Assembly (NCBI GenBank): GCA_013214965.1
Contig: JABSRU010000037.1
Location: 1-41,247 of the forward strand
Origin: Gammaproteobacteria bacterium
GTDB lineage: Bacteria > Pseudomonadota > Gammaproteobacteria > Enterobacterales > Psychrobiaceae
DNA length: 41,247 nt
Direction: 5' to 3'
The notes below the pieces were generated by a model that saw only the letters and a list, made by a program, of their open reading frames with translations, searched no databases and had not been told where the DNA came from. This document shows, one piece after another, positions 24,539 through 32,225 of the stretch. Positions within the stretch are counted from its first letter, which is position 1; each line of letters begins with the position of its first letter. A program made the translations under genes and the position numbers.

Positions 24539-25127
24539 GATTTTTACCCTTAAGTGACTTATTACTAACGGTCATCTTAACAACTTTTCTTCGTTCATTG
24601 TGAACCTGTTTAATTAAGGCATAATAACCAGCCATAATACCACGGAGCTTAGATTGAATAATTTTTCGTTGTACGTAATATTCTTTTTCCGTAATTAAAG
24701 CCATAGATCGAATGTCACCTAATAAAGAGACATATTTATCGAATTCAATAAACACCTTTAAGAACTGAGCATTTTCGGGGCAAATACCACTATTTTTTTG
24801 AGGTGTAAAAGCCACATTTATAACTTTAGCTTTAGGGAAAGTTACGCTGAAAACGCACTTGGTTTTTTTATGTTCCATTAACTCAGTTTGGGAAATCAGC
24901 TCTTTCTCTAACTCACCAATTTCTTGGGTAAATTTGGTTAGGGTTCTGATTGCTAATTGAGATACTTCTTTATGTTCAGAACGTTTTTCACGATGAACTG
25001 AATAAATAACCGAGAAAAAATACTCGCCGTTGACTGACCTTATTTGAGCCTTGGGATCAAGTATATTAGGGTTCCAAATTTTAGTGCTGTACCTGTCTTT
25101 TAACTGAAATGATAAATTTGCGTCCAT
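24513..25127 (-). CDS. AcaB/PFL_4669-family-like protein
   Basis: A 204-residue cytosolic protein. The layout (IRSVNGEYFFSVIYSVHREKRS, a helical centre, then SLLGDIRSMALITEKEYYVQRKIIQSKLRGIMAGYYAL) is like the PFL_4669/AcaB family found in integrative conjugative elements and large plasmids, some members of which act with FlhDC-like regulators. The match is by eye and only moderate. It is the first gene of the minus-strand block and faces the primase gene across a region with phased repeats, so both may share control. Confidence 0.55.
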   Translation of the reverse strand: MDANLSFQLKDRYSTKIWNPNILDPKAQIRSVNGEYFFSVIYSVHREKRSEHKEVSQLAIRTLTKFTQEIGELEKELISQTELMEHKKTKCVFSVTFPKAKVINVAFTPQKNSGICPENAQFLKVFIEFDKYVSLLGDIRSMALITEKEYYVQRKIIQSKLRGIMAGYYALIKQVHNERRKVVKMTVSNKSLKGKNHEANVSTG

Positions 25128-25260
25128 TTTTTTACCTTTTAATAGTTTAACGAATTTAAAAGCAAGTAAATTTAAGCTTCATTAGCTAACTGAATAGTAT
25201 CATAAGTGAGACAAAAAGACTCACCGTTATAAATTTAGTCATGTAAAATAAACCAACAAA

Positions 25261-25350
25261 GCTAGCAATAAATAGCTACAATAATTACATAAAAAGCGGT
25301 AAACAGCTACAATAAACAATTATTAGCTATTAAAAACTATTACTTACTAT
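25261..25350. repeat. Phased AGCTA/ACTAT repeats upstream of the primase gene
   Basis: Units such as AATAGCTACA, AAACAGCTAC, TATTAGCTAT, TAAAAACTAT and TACTTACTAT occur with 10-bp pitch, matching the arrays at 18211-18240 and 19591-19674. They lie between divergent genes at 25127 and 25421. A common regulator for the three promoter regions is inferred. Confidence 0.5.
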
Positions 25351-25420
25351 TTATAAAGAGTAAGTAAGTGAATTTTAATAATTAATTATAGAACACTAAT
25401 GAAATTTACGGATAGATAAG

Positions 25421-26305
25421 ATGACTATGAAGCCAGATATCACTTACCTGACGGTTAGACACCAATTAAATGCTATGAATTGCCAGGAGTACGAACTAGG
25501 TTTGCTAGATCGTATTAACGATAAGATGATTTGTAGATCGTTCAAAAAAAATGAAGTGCTAAATGCTGTTCAATGGTTTAAGCACAAAAATACCCAGGGA
25601 CAAGATATTTTCATTAGGCCCAAAGGCTCGATAGGGCTTATTTTTTTTGATGATGTTTCGTTAAGTATTCTCGACCGTATGAAAGACGATGGCTTGGAGC
25701 CAGCAATTATTACTGAGTCATCACCACAGAATTACCAAGGGTGGGTAAGAATTAGTAATCAACCTATTGAAAAAAGCCTCGCTACTCATTGCGCCAATAT
25801 TATAGCCAATAAATATAAAGGTGATCTTAATAGTGCAGATCACCGACATTTTGGGCGGTTAGCCGGGTACTGCAATAACAAGCCTGAACATGTAAATTCA
25901 TTAGGTAAATACCCATTTGTAAAGTTAACTACTCGCAATGGTCGTATTGCTGAAAAACCTGAAGCTATCATTTTTGCCGCCAAAGAACGTGCCGCAAAAT
26001 TTGAGTTAAACGCGATTAACCAGGTAGTGTTTAAGCAAGCAAACTCGAACTCGGACGTAGCCAGCGTTATTGCTTATGATCATTATCAGCAATTGATTAA
26101 ACAATATACCGATAATCCTGAATATGAATTAAATTTAAATGCTGTTGATTGGCAAGTTGCTACTGCCCTGGCGAACGCCGGTTATACCTATGATGTTGTG
26201 TTTGAATGTCTGTTAAGTAACAGTCCAAATATAGATCAACGTAAAGGGAAAGGTCGTGGCGCAAAATATGTTGAGCGTACTTTAATTAAATTATTTAATT
26301 TATAA
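25421..26305 (+). CDS. RepB-type DNA primase
   Basis: A 294-residue protein with the signature of RepB-like plasmid primases: DIFIRPKGSIGLIFFDDVSLSILDRMKDDGLEPAIITESSPQNYQGWVRIS (Asp-rich catalytic strand followed by the nucleotide-handling segment), and HFGRLAGYCNNKPEH (about 146-160). The C-terminal part (about 205-290) is helical. Such primases start complementary-strand synthesis on plasmids in vegetative or conjugative replication. It lies directly upstream of the iteron origin, on the same strand as rep. No fused relaxase domain is present. Catalytic Asp pair (FFDD) is intact. Confidence 0.8.
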   Translation: MTMKPDITYLTVRHQLNAMNCQEYELGLLDRINDKMICRSFKKNEVLNAVQWFKHKNTQGQDIFIRPKGSIGLIFFDDVSLSILDRMKDDGLEPAIITESSPQNYQGWVRISNQPIEKSLATHCANIIANKYKGDLNSADHRHFGRLAGYCNNKPEHVNSLGKYPFVKLTTRNGRIAEKPEAIIFAAKERAAKFELNAINQVVFKQANSNSDVASVIAYDHYQQLIKQYTDNPEYELNLNAVDWQVATALANAGYTYDVVFECLLSNSPNIDQRKGKGRGAKYVERTLIKLFNL

Positions 26306-26665
26306 CGCCAAACGAGCAATATAAGCTACTGTTATTTCTTTGCGACCTCTTAGTGCTAAATTGTTCAAAAAAGGCTAAATTGGCCCATTGTGGTTGCGCA
26401 AAGCGCATTTATCAGTAGCGCAGCGACCCCCCCGGTGTAAATATAGAAGATTCTTGTGCCTCAAGGCACTTATCACAAGGCACTTATGTTTTTTTGCGCG
26501 ATAGCGCATTTCTAAGCGGTAGCTTTCGGTGTAATAACACCACGCCAAAACAAAGATATCCCCGTTATCCTCCGAGCCTTTTTATAAGATCCTTATATAA
26601 TATTTTTTAAAATCCTTTTCCATAGGGCTAAAAACCTTACTACAGGCGGGTTACAGACGATCAGG

Positions 26666-26982
26666 TGCAACAAAACGCCGTGAAGCCTGCAACAAAACGC
26701 CGTGAATTACCTTTTTTGTTCTAGTGACTATACTATTGAATTATAACATATAAATAAATTTTGGTGTTAATATTCTTAGGAAAAATAACGCTTTAAGCAA
26801 TTACAACAAAACGCCGTGAAACCTGCAACAAATCACCGTGAAACTGTGGATAACTATCAACAGGTAATATACCTATGTATTAAACGGATAATTTATGTTT
26901 AGTGTGTATTAATATATATATAATACAGTAACTTGTGCTGTTACAATAAAACGCCGTGAAGCCTGCAACAAATCACCGTGAA
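26666..26982 (+). repeat. Six 19-bp iterons in three pairs
   Basis: Consensus TGCAACAAAACGCCGTGAA. Copies: 26666-26684, 26688-26706, 26802-26820, 26824-26842, 26942-26960, 26964-26982. Within every pair the pitch is exactly 22 bp, two helical turns. The second member of the last two pairs has the variant AATCACCGTGAA. Rep monomers are expected to bind here. Confidence 0.9.
26845..26853 (-). promoter_or_regulatory. DnaA box
   Basis: TGTGGATAA is the exact complement of the consensus DnaA box TTATCCACA, located three bases after iteron 4. Host DnaA recruitment beside iterons is usual in this plasmid class. Confidence 0.7.
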
Positions 26983-27028
26983 ACTGGGGGTAATATTAAA
27001 TTGGAGATATCCACATAAATTTAGGGTC

Positions 27029-27072
27029 TTGACATTGCAACATTTGCAACTAATATAACAAAATGTTGCAAT
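27029..27072 (+). promoter_or_regulatory. rep promoter with 12-bp inverted-repeat operator
   Basis: TTGACA at 27029-27034 and TAATAT at 27051-27056 (16-bp spacer) form a promoter. A perfect inverted repeat ATTGCAACATTT (27034-27045) and AAATGTTGCAAT (27061-27072) brackets the -10, the classic place for Rep dimer autorepression. It shares the TTGCAAC core with the iterons. Confidence 0.8.
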
Positions 27073-27090
27073 CACATTCGGATCTTAATT

Positions 27091-27810
27091 ATGAATCAAA
27101 CAATTAATAAACTTGTTAAACCAGTAATGGAATCTCATAGTCTAACATCAGCCAGATCTGACTTAAGTCGTGATCAAGAGCGAGTTATATTCTTGTGTAT
27201 GAGGGATATTTATTTAAAAGGATTTCCGAGCGAATGTGAGTTTACCATTAATCATAAAGATTATGCCGCTATCTATGGCTTAAGCGAACAAGAGGCCAGA
27301 GACGATTTAAGAACGGCTATAAAAAACATGAAAGGAAAAACAATTCGTTATTATGAGAACTGGGATAATGAACTAGCTATTACCGAAGTTGATTGGTCTG
27401 TAAAAAGGGTAATGGCTATTAAGCGTGGGCAATATAAATTGTTTTTAAATCCGATGCTTAGAGAAATATTAGAGCCTATGGCGTATGATTTGCATTTTAC
27501 GTTAATGGATATAGAACAAGTCGGTAAAATAGAGTCTAAATGGTCTATAAAATTATATAGGGCTTTGTCTCAATTTAGATCCACTGGTAAGTGGTATATT
27601 GCAGTCGATACACTCCATGAACGTTGGTCCGTCCCCAGTAGTTACAGAAAAAATTTCAACTTATTTAGGACTAGAGTTTTAAATCCCGCAATAAAAGAGT
27701 TAAGACGCCATCACATTTTTAAAGATGTAACACTTGTTGAGACACCAAATGACGGCAATAAAGTTACCCATCTTCTGTTTCTTTTTTCACCTATAAAAAC
27801 CTTAGAATAA
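27091..27810 (+). CDS. repB: Replication initiator, Rep_3 family
   Basis: A 239-residue initiator with two winged-helix domains. Landmarks: LSRDQERVIFLCMRDIY (about 25-42), DYAAIYGLSEQEARDDLRTAIKNMKGKTI (about 57-86), then KIESKWSIKLYRALSQFRSTGKWYIAVDTLHERW and FNLFRTRVLNPAIKELRRHHIF, the conserved C-terminal DNA-binding part of Rep_3 proteins. It binds the upstream iterons to open the origin and probably represses its own promoter as a dimer. The ribosome site is weak (no clear AGGAG), in line with low expression of initiators. Homology to RepB/RepE-type proteins is clear. Confidence 0.92.
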   Translation: MNQTINKLVKPVMESHSLTSARSDLSRDQERVIFLCMRDIYLKGFPSECEFTINHKDYAAIYGLSEQEARDDLRTAIKNMKGKTIRYYENWDNELAITEVDWSVKRVMAIKRGQYKLFLNPMLREILEPMAYDLHFTLMDIEQVGKIESKWSIKLYRALSQFRSTGKWYIAVDTLHERWSVPSSYRKNFNLFRTRVLNPAIKELRRHHIFKDVTLVETPNDGNKVTHLLFLFSPIKTLE

Positions 27811-27853
27811 AGCTTTTGCTTAAGTGATTTTTAAAACTTAACAAGACTATTTT

Positions 27854-28082
27854 ACTGTGATTTGTTTCAATGGTTTTAAAAGCTTCACTTTCAATGATTT
27901 TATTTACACTGTGATTTGTTTCAATGCCTCTGAAATGCCGATAAACAGAGCGTCTATAACACTGTGATTTGTTTCAATGCTTCTGAAATGCCGATAAACA
28001 GGGCGTCTATAACACTGTGATTTGTTTCAATGCCTCTGAAATACCGATAAACAGGGCGTCTATAACACTGTGATTTGTTTCA
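27854..28082. repeat. 53-bp tandem repeat downstream of rep
   Basis: The 19-mer ACTGTGATTTGTTTCAATG begins at 27854, 27908, 27961, 28014 and 28067 (last copy truncated). Spacing is 54 then 53 bp. The last three intervening segments of 34 bp are near-identical (CTGAAATRCCGATAAACAG core), the first is unrelated. This is a tandem array and not a CRISPR. Candidate roles: incompatibility, partition or regulatory site. Confidence 0.85.
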
Positions 28083-28396
28083 TCACACTGACAGTGCTAA
28101 AGCATAACTGATAGTAAATTTATTCAACTACACTCAGTTAACCTATTTCAACGACCAAAAGATCCAATGGTATAGACATAAACAACTATGCTGCCTGGTG
28201 TTATTTCCAACATAGGGGTTTTGCGCCCATCCCCTCGAAATTAACCTTACTTGTTGTAAGTTACTGAAAAACATTGTGACCTTGCTAAAAAACAACTTCA
28301 ATTAGTTCAGTCAAAAAACCTATGACTTTTTGATAAATTAGTTATGAGGGTACTTTTGATAGTTTTTTATTGCCAATATCATTATGATCGCCTCTA
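28083..28396. other. Gene-free stretch after the tandem repeat
   Basis: About 310 bp of AT-rich DNA. I see a short imperfect hairpin near 28083-28100 (CACTGACAGTG) and a GC-richer patch near 28205-28240, but no gene, ribosome site or clear operator. Confidence 0.5.
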
Positions 28397-28870
28397 TCAA
28401 TTAGGTAGCACAAATAAAATATAGTAATAAACAAAACAATTACTAACCAATGCCAATAATGGCATTACCCCTAATTTTTCGGTTTTGTGATGAAAAATTC
28501 CTTGGCCGATTAAAGCGCCAACACCACCTCCTATAAAAGAAAGGCCATATAATACTGTTTCAGGAATTCGCTCTAATCTTTTAATAAATGATTGCTTCTT
28601 ATCTAACCAGTACAATAAAATAACCACAAGATTAAGACTAACTAACCAGACACTTATATAATAAAACATGATATGAACGTCCATAAATAAATTTAATTTT
28701 GTTAACCCCCCAGAGATCAATCCAGTAATAGTAACAGTCAAAACAAAGGCATTTGCGTACCACTTAGAAATAATTGGTGAGCAAAAAACACGAAGTGAAT
28801 ATCTTACTAGTACCCACATTAAAAACGTACTGATCGTGATTGATAAAATGTTTTCTATTATAAGGAACAT
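28397..28870 (-). CDS. DUF1294-family membrane protein
   Basis: A 157-residue protein with four or five membrane helices. The segment LLYWLDKKQSFIKRLERIPETVLYGLSFIGGGVGALIGQGIFHHKTEK is the DUF1294 signature (YxxDK, RIPE, GG..GA, HKT). Many members carry an N-terminal cold-shock domain; here that is replaced by two extra membrane helices. Function is unknown. It lies 12 bp downstream of a broken small membrane-protein gene on the same strand. Confidence 0.8.
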   Translation of the reverse strand: MFLIIENILSITISTFLMWVLVRYSLRVFCSPIISKWYANAFVLTVTITGLISGGLTKLNLFMDVHIMFYYISVWLVSLNLVVILLYWLDKKQSFIKRLERIPETVLYGLSFIGGGVGALIGQGIFHHKTEKLGVMPLLALVSNCFVYYYILFVLPN

Positions 28871-28882
28871 AAATTAGACCCC

Positions 28883-29086
28883 TTATTCTGTTGGTTTGTT
28901 TTGGTCACAAGATTTTTCTTGTTTTGCTATATGTTGTTTTTCGCTACTCTCAGCAAGAGAACATAAAATAGAAGCTACCGCCGCCGCAATAATTATCCAG
29001 CTACTGTTAAAAACAACTCCAATAACGAGAATTAGAGAAAGTATAATTGCAGATCAACGATATAACGAATTATTGTGAATATTCAT
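28883..29086 (-). pseudogene. MNIHNNSLY-family small membrane protein, nonsense mutated
   Basis: The frame starts ATG 29086 and would encode MNIHNNSLYR, stop, SAIILSLILVIGVV..., the same family as 31594, 35708 and 37823. Codon 11 is TGA (29054-29056) where the 37823 copy has TGG (Trp), so a single base change explains the break. The remaining 57 codons are open, which suggests recent loss. An operator-like palindrome and a fragment of the 96-aa regulator gene lie directly upstream, copying the arrangement at 35708-36256. Confidence 0.8.
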
Positions 29087-29117
29087 TTTAACCATCACTG
29101 ATTAATTAACCAGCATA

Positions 29118-29132
29118 GACGGTTTAAGCGTC
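29118..29132. promoter_or_regulatory. Operator-like palindrome, degenerate copy
   Basis: GACGGTTTAAGCGTC differs by one base from the perfect palindrome at 35986-36000 (GACGGTTTAACCGTC). It lies 32 bp upstream of the broken small membrane-protein gene. Confidence 0.6.
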
Positions 29133-29136
29133 CTTT

Positions 29137-29206
29137 TCAAGTGTTATCTTTAAATGTTTTAGCCACGGATTGTCTAAAATCATTCCATTTAATTATTTTA
29201 TAAATA
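29137..29206 (-). pseudogene. 3' fragment of the regulator gene seen intact at 36005-36256
   Basis: The last 22 or so codons (IIKWNDFRQSVAKTFKDNT, stop) match the end of the 36005-36256 gene. Homology stops abruptly near 29206, so the rest of the gene was removed by a rearrangement. Together with the neighbouring operator and broken small gene it is a truncated copy of a two-gene module. Confidence 0.75.
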
Positions 29207-29238
29207 CGACTGGTAAATTTGAAGTTAAAACTTACCAT

Positions 29239-29520
29239 CGGGCAAACTTTATTGTCTCAAAATTCAACTTCGGGCAAACTTTATTGTTCCTAAACAACAC
29301 ATAAGATCACTAAAGGTAACGTCAGTTACCTAGGTAACACAATATTCATGGTAACGATTGTTACCAGTTACCGCCTCTGTTATAATTGAGGGATTAGCAA
29401 TTATAAGGTGTGCTGGGTAAATAAGTATATTTATATCAGACGTTTAGATAGATAACCACAAGTTCAACACTTAATCTACTAAAACTGGCATACCAATTTA
29501 TTGTACAAACTTTATTGTAC
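29239..29520. repeat. Three copies of CAAACTTTATTGT upstream of kfrA
   Basis: CGGGCAAACTTTATTGT occurs at 29239-29255 and 29271-29287, and TGTACAAACTTTATTGTAC at 29502-29520. They surround the GGTAAC operator cluster upstream of kfrA. Possible binding sites for KfrA or another plasmid regulator. Confidence 0.6.
29315..29372. promoter_or_regulatory. GGTAAC/GTTACC operator cluster of kfrA
   Basis: GGTAACGTCAGTTACC (29315-29330) and TGGTAACGATTGTTACCA (29349-29366) are palindromes, with single half-sites GGTAAC at 29332 and GTTACC at 29367. KfrA proteins are known to bind their own promoters, so these are likely KfrA operators. Confidence 0.65.
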
Positions 29521-29595
29521 TAAGTTACGCAAGTTACTGATTATTAGTAGCCGTTGTGTAGAAATTTTATTATGCAAACACATAAGGTGAGTAGC

Positions 29596-30561
29596 ATGAC
29601 AGACACTAAAAACGGCGTTACCTTCGAAGACGTTGAAAAAGTAGCATCGAGAATGCTTGCACAGGGCATTAAGCCAAGTGTACGCGATGTGCGTAAATTG
29701 ACCGGTGGCCGTAATGAAACAGTTGCCGAATATCTAAACAACTTCAATGCAAAGCGTGATCTTGATGTATCAAAGCTAGCCGATGAAATTGGCAGCAGTG
29801 CAATCGGCAAACTTATTGCCAGTGAAGTACAAAGCATTGTTGAGCGCCGAACGTCATCTCTAAGTGAAATACAGGTACGTCAAAAAGATCAAATTGAAGA
29901 ACTAATAGATTTACTCAAAGAAAATGAGCGGGAATGTAGTGATAGTGTCGCTCTAGCGGTAGCACAAAGCGCCACCGCTATTAATGAGGCGAACTCTAAA
30001 ATCGAAAAACACATAGATAAAGCCAATAATGCAGATCAAGATAACAGCCTAGCTCAAGAGCTATTATTACAGATTAAAATTGACACTGACACCACTATTG
30101 CATCAGTTGAGCTGAAAACCCAAGCACAGATCAAAGCCAGTGAAACTCAAGCACAATCATTAGTAGCAGCCGCAAACAAGCAAACGGATAAAGCAGAATC
30201 TGAAACAGTGTCACTACGTGAGCAAGTAAAACTGCTTTCTATAGATCAAGCCAGGCATGAACTTGAAAAAGAACAACTTGCCCAGGCGCAACGCAAGCTT
30301 GATGACTTGTTGACAGAACTCGCGGAAATTAAAACCTCAAATGTTAGGTTTGAGTCTCAAACAGCTTCATTAGAAAAAGATGCATTAAGGCTAAATAATG
30401 ATTTAATAGAGTTTAAAGAACAAGCGACTCAGCTACCTAAAGCGCAAGCACAGCTAGTTGAAACTCAAAAGCAGATATCGGTATTACAACAAGAGTTATC
30501 GCAATCAGAGCGAGAAAGAGAATCACTATCAAGAGCTTTGGCTGTTAGCGAAAATAAATAA
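29596..30561 (+). CDS. kfrA: KfrA-like plasmid coiled-coil DNA-binding protein
   Basis: Start set at 29596, where AGGTGAG lies upstream of the ATG. The 321-residue protein has an N-terminal KfrA-type DNA-binding domain (about 5-60: FEDVEKVASRMLAQGIKPSVRDVRKLTGGRNETVAEYLN), followed by about 260 residues of almost continuous coiled coil (for example LVAAANKQTDKAESETVSLREQVKLL). KfrA supports plasmid maintenance by autoregulated DNA binding and alpha-helical scaffolding. Palindromic operators lie upstream. It marks the right end of the backbone; the small-gene array begins directly after it. Confidence 0.88.
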   Translation: MTDTKNGVTFEDVEKVASRMLAQGIKPSVRDVRKLTGGRNETVAEYLNNFNAKRDLDVSKLADEIGSSAIGKLIASEVQSIVERRTSSLSEIQVRQKDQIEELIDLLKENERECSDSVALAVAQSATAINEANSKIEKHIDKANNADQDNSLAQELLLQIKIDTDTTIASVELKTQAQIKASETQAQSLVAAANKQTDKAESETVSLREQVKLLSIDQARHELEKEQLAQAQRKLDDLLTELAEIKTSNVRFESQTASLEKDALRLNNDLIEFKEQATQLPKAQAQLVETQKQISVLQQELSQSERERESLSRALAVSENK

Positions 30562-30578
30562 TTCTTTCTTAAGTAACT

Positions 30579-30626
30579 GCATTGCCAATGTTCGTTTTGA
30601 ATAAATTCAAATACGCTGCATCGGCC
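30579..30626. repeat. Intergenic element C, copy 1
   Basis: GCATTGCCAATGTTCGTTTT, then TGAATAAATTCA, then a GCTGCATCGGCC segment. Related copies are at 36368-36429 and 38351-38398, always between cassette-like genes and next to the TGAATCARACTA site. Confidence 0.75.
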
Positions 30627-30644
30627 TGTGTTAAAACCAGTAGC

Positions 30645-31145
30645 TTAGTTTGATTCAAATTCAGGACAGGCTATGTCAAGTTCTGCGCGATAATCAATCA
30701 TATTTGGTTCGTTACGTGCTTCACAAATACTTACCATAAGTGCGGCAACATCGATAACACGACCATAATTAGATGGTTTACTTTGTTTGCTTTCTTCGTC
30801 TATCTGATATGATTTCTCTTGCGCTTGACCTATTGCTAGCACCTCAGATTGGGTTAAAGCTTCACCGTTAAGTGAATAACCATTTTTGTCACACTTAATA
30901 TAAGAATCATCAACAACGATAGATGATGATGTAGCAATACCAATTGAGTAACTTGAATACCGAGCGTGATCGGTTGCACAACCAACCTTTGGATATTCTC
31001 TTGCTCTTTTTGAATTTAAAGCATTCATTTTAGCCACGTATTCATGAGCTTTATTCTTTTCATAGCTAATATAAAATGGCGTTAAAACTGCTACTAAAAC
31101 AGCGGATAAAGCAATACAAAAAGAAACTACTGTTAATATTCTCAT
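30645..31145 (-). CDS. Membrane-anchored hypothetical protein, 166 aa, ends ESN
   Basis: Starts ATG 31145 after GAGGTG. One N-terminal membrane helix (about 4-26, LTVVSFCIALSAVLVAVLTPFYI) is followed by a soluble region with four cysteines (about 55-166). No known domain is visible. Its last codons, GAA TCA AAC TAA, are formed by the array repeat, so the terminal Glu-Ser-Asn is probably a by-product of that site. It is the leftmost gene of the array. Confidence 0.7.
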   Translation of the reverse strand: MRILTVVSFCIALSAVLVAVLTPFYISYEKNKAHEYVAKMNALNSKRAREYPKVGCATDHARYSSYSIGIATSSSIVVDDSYIKCDKNGYSLNGEALTQSEVLAIGQAQEKSYQIDEESKQSKPSNYGRVIDVAALMVSICEARNEPNMIDYRAELDIACPEFESN

Positions 31146-31186
31146 AATAATTCACCTCGATTATTTAACGACTAGCTTAGTCTGAT

Positions 31187-31402
31187 TCATATTTTGTTAA
31201 TTGAAGTGACTTTTTCGCCACCATCAAGATCAAATGTATTAATGACATTTACACACGCAAGTTTTCGTAAACACTTTAAAAGTACGCAACCATACTTCCA
31301 ATATAACCAACTAAAAATTGGGTGAGGTGGTTCGGTTTTAAAATGGCAGTACCACGCTTGTTCATCGATTTTAACAAAAGACTTTTTACTGCAAAAATTC
31401 AT
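31187..31402 (-). CDS. Hypothetical Cys-rich basic protein, 71 aa
   Basis: Start at ATG 31402, where GAGGTG is six bases upstream. Contains FKTEPPHPIFSWLYWKYGCVLLKCLRKLACVNVINTFDLDGG. The stop is the TGA of the array repeat. The WYCHFKTEPPHPI segment resembles small plasmid and phage proteins with no known role; I do not recognise the family firmly. Confidence 0.5.
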   Translation of the reverse strand: MNFCSKKSFVKIDEQAWYCHFKTEPPHPIFSWLYWKYGCVLLKCLRKLACVNVINTFDLDGGEKVTSINKI

Positions 31403-31545
31403 TACTTTCACCTCAAGTATCCTATTGTGTTAATTTATTTGATTTTAACCCTTCTACACAATGGCTAAACTCTTCGACAGAACACACATAATTTGAAGCA
31501 CTGTTTCTACTTTGCGAATTTCACTTATAGGTAACACCTAGTTAA

Positions 31546-31833
31546 TTCTTATTCAATCATAGTCGATATTAAATAACTGCTAGTGCGTAAAATCTAGTAT
31601 TCATGATGCTTTTTTACACGATGATCACGCGCTAAACGAGCATAAAAACTGAGCTTCTTACTTTCTTCATTTTCATTTTTTTGATGTTCAAATCGTTCAA
31701 CATATGAAAAAACAAACATTAATATCGATGCTGCTAATATCATCCATTGACTATCAAAATAAACGCCACTAACAATAATCAAAAGAAAAACAATTTCTGA
31801 AATACGGTATAACGAGTTATTGTGAATGTTCAT
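31546..31833. repeat. 288-bp direct repeat, copy 1
   Basis: Nearly identical to 35660-35947 (I see one base difference near the end, GTGAATGTTCAT versus GTGAATATTCAT). Covers the whole MNIHNNSLY gene and 48 bp downstream. Such identity points to recent duplication or gene conversion inside the array. Confidence 0.9.
31594..31833 (-). CDS. MNIHNNSLY-family small membrane protein, copy 1, 79 aa
   Basis: The frame is open for nine codons upstream, but the shared start ATG 31833 (MNIHNNSLYRISEIVFLLIIVSGVYF) is chosen by comparison with the other copies. Two membrane helices (about 12-29 and 33-50) and a charged tail ending DHRVKKHHEY. The 34-bp palindrome at 31870-31903 lies 37 bp upstream, so the palindrome likely controls it. 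The encoded protein is identical to the copy at 35708. Function unknown; a small membrane toxin or a membrane-stress protein would fit but is unproven. Confidence 0.7.
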   Translation of the reverse strand: MNIHNNSLYRISEIVFLLIIVSGVYFDSQWMILAASILMFVFSYVERFEHQKNENEESKKLSFYARLARDHRVKKHHEY

Positions 31834-31869
31834 ACTAGCCACCTGTTTATGAGTTACCACAACAAGAAG

Positions 31870-31903
31870 TATAACATTTACGTTATATAACGCAATGGTT
31901 ATA
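31870..31903. promoter_or_regulatory. 34-bp near-palindrome between regulator-like gene and MNIHNNSLY copy 1
   Basis: Arms TATAACATTTACGTTATA and TATAACGCAATGGTTATA share a central overlap. A related copy is at 38106-38139. A half-sized relative, TATAACAAATACGTTATA, lies at 32143-32160 upstream of the 66-aa gene. Likely operator bound by the 66-aa protein. Confidence 0.65.
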
Positions 31904-31904
31904 T

Positions 31905-32105
31905 TTAGTTAACTTTGAAAACTTTTGATTTGCTTGTTACTAGAATGAAATCGCCACTTTCTAACCGCATAACATCACGATCTTGGCTAATTAAGTTGTT
32001 AAAGGCATAAGGACTCATAAGATCATCACTCACTAGCGATTCACGCGCTAATTTTCGACTACCTCCATAATAATCATCCACCATTTTAATCAATTTAATT
32101 TTCAT
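31905..32105 (-). CDS. Small Cro-like regulator candidate, 66 aa
   Basis: Starts ATG 32105, GAGGTAC upstream. Sequence MVDDYYGGSRKLARESLVSDDLMSPYAFNNLISQDRDVMRLESGDFIL has a helix-turn-helix-like rhythm with KLARE and YAFNNLI helices, compatible with a Cro-like repressor. Palindromic sites on both sides (32143-32160 and 31870-31903) support DNA binding. It lies directly upstream of MNIHNNSLY copy 1. A decayed copy is at 38146-38275 beside copy 4. Regulatory role inferred. Confidence 0.55.
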   Translation of the reverse strand: MKIKLIKMVDDYYGGSRKLARESLVSDDLMSPYAFNNLISQDRDVMRLESGDFILVTSKSKVFKVN

Positions 32106-32142
32106 CTAAAAAAGTACCTCAACAATTATAATAGCCAAATAA

Positions 32143-32160
32143 TATAACAAATACGTTATA
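32143..32160. promoter_or_regulatory. Operator-like palindrome upstream of the 66-aa gene
   Basis: TATAACAAATACGTTATA shares its arms with the 34-bp palindrome at 31870-31903 and lies 38 bp before the start codon at 32105, the expected autoregulatory position. Confidence 0.6.
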
Positions 32161-32225
32161 TCCACAAGTTGACGCGCAGAGTTATTAACAGATTTTGTGG
32201 ATAAATTGAAAGAGTGACTTAAACA

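Larger units (their letters stand above)
26306..27090. other. Origin of replication region
   Basis: A 785-bp gene-free stretch between the primase and rep genes. The left half (26306-26660) has AT-rich patches (TTATATAATATTTTTTAAAA at about 26592-26611) and hairpins such as GTGCCT/AGGCAC near 26457, suitable for unwinding. The right half has six iterons, a DnaA box and the rep operator, listed separately. The whole arrangement is that of an iteron plasmid origin. Confidence 0.85.

Noticed and set aside
27854-28082. Possible CRISPR array (regular repeats with about 34-bp spacers)
   Set aside because: Three of four spacers are nearly identical, the repeat is only 19 bp and no cas gene is nearby; a tandem repeat explains it.
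28896-29078. 60-codon plus-strand frame
   Set aside because: It is antisense to the broken MNIHNNSLY-family gene, which explains the open frame.
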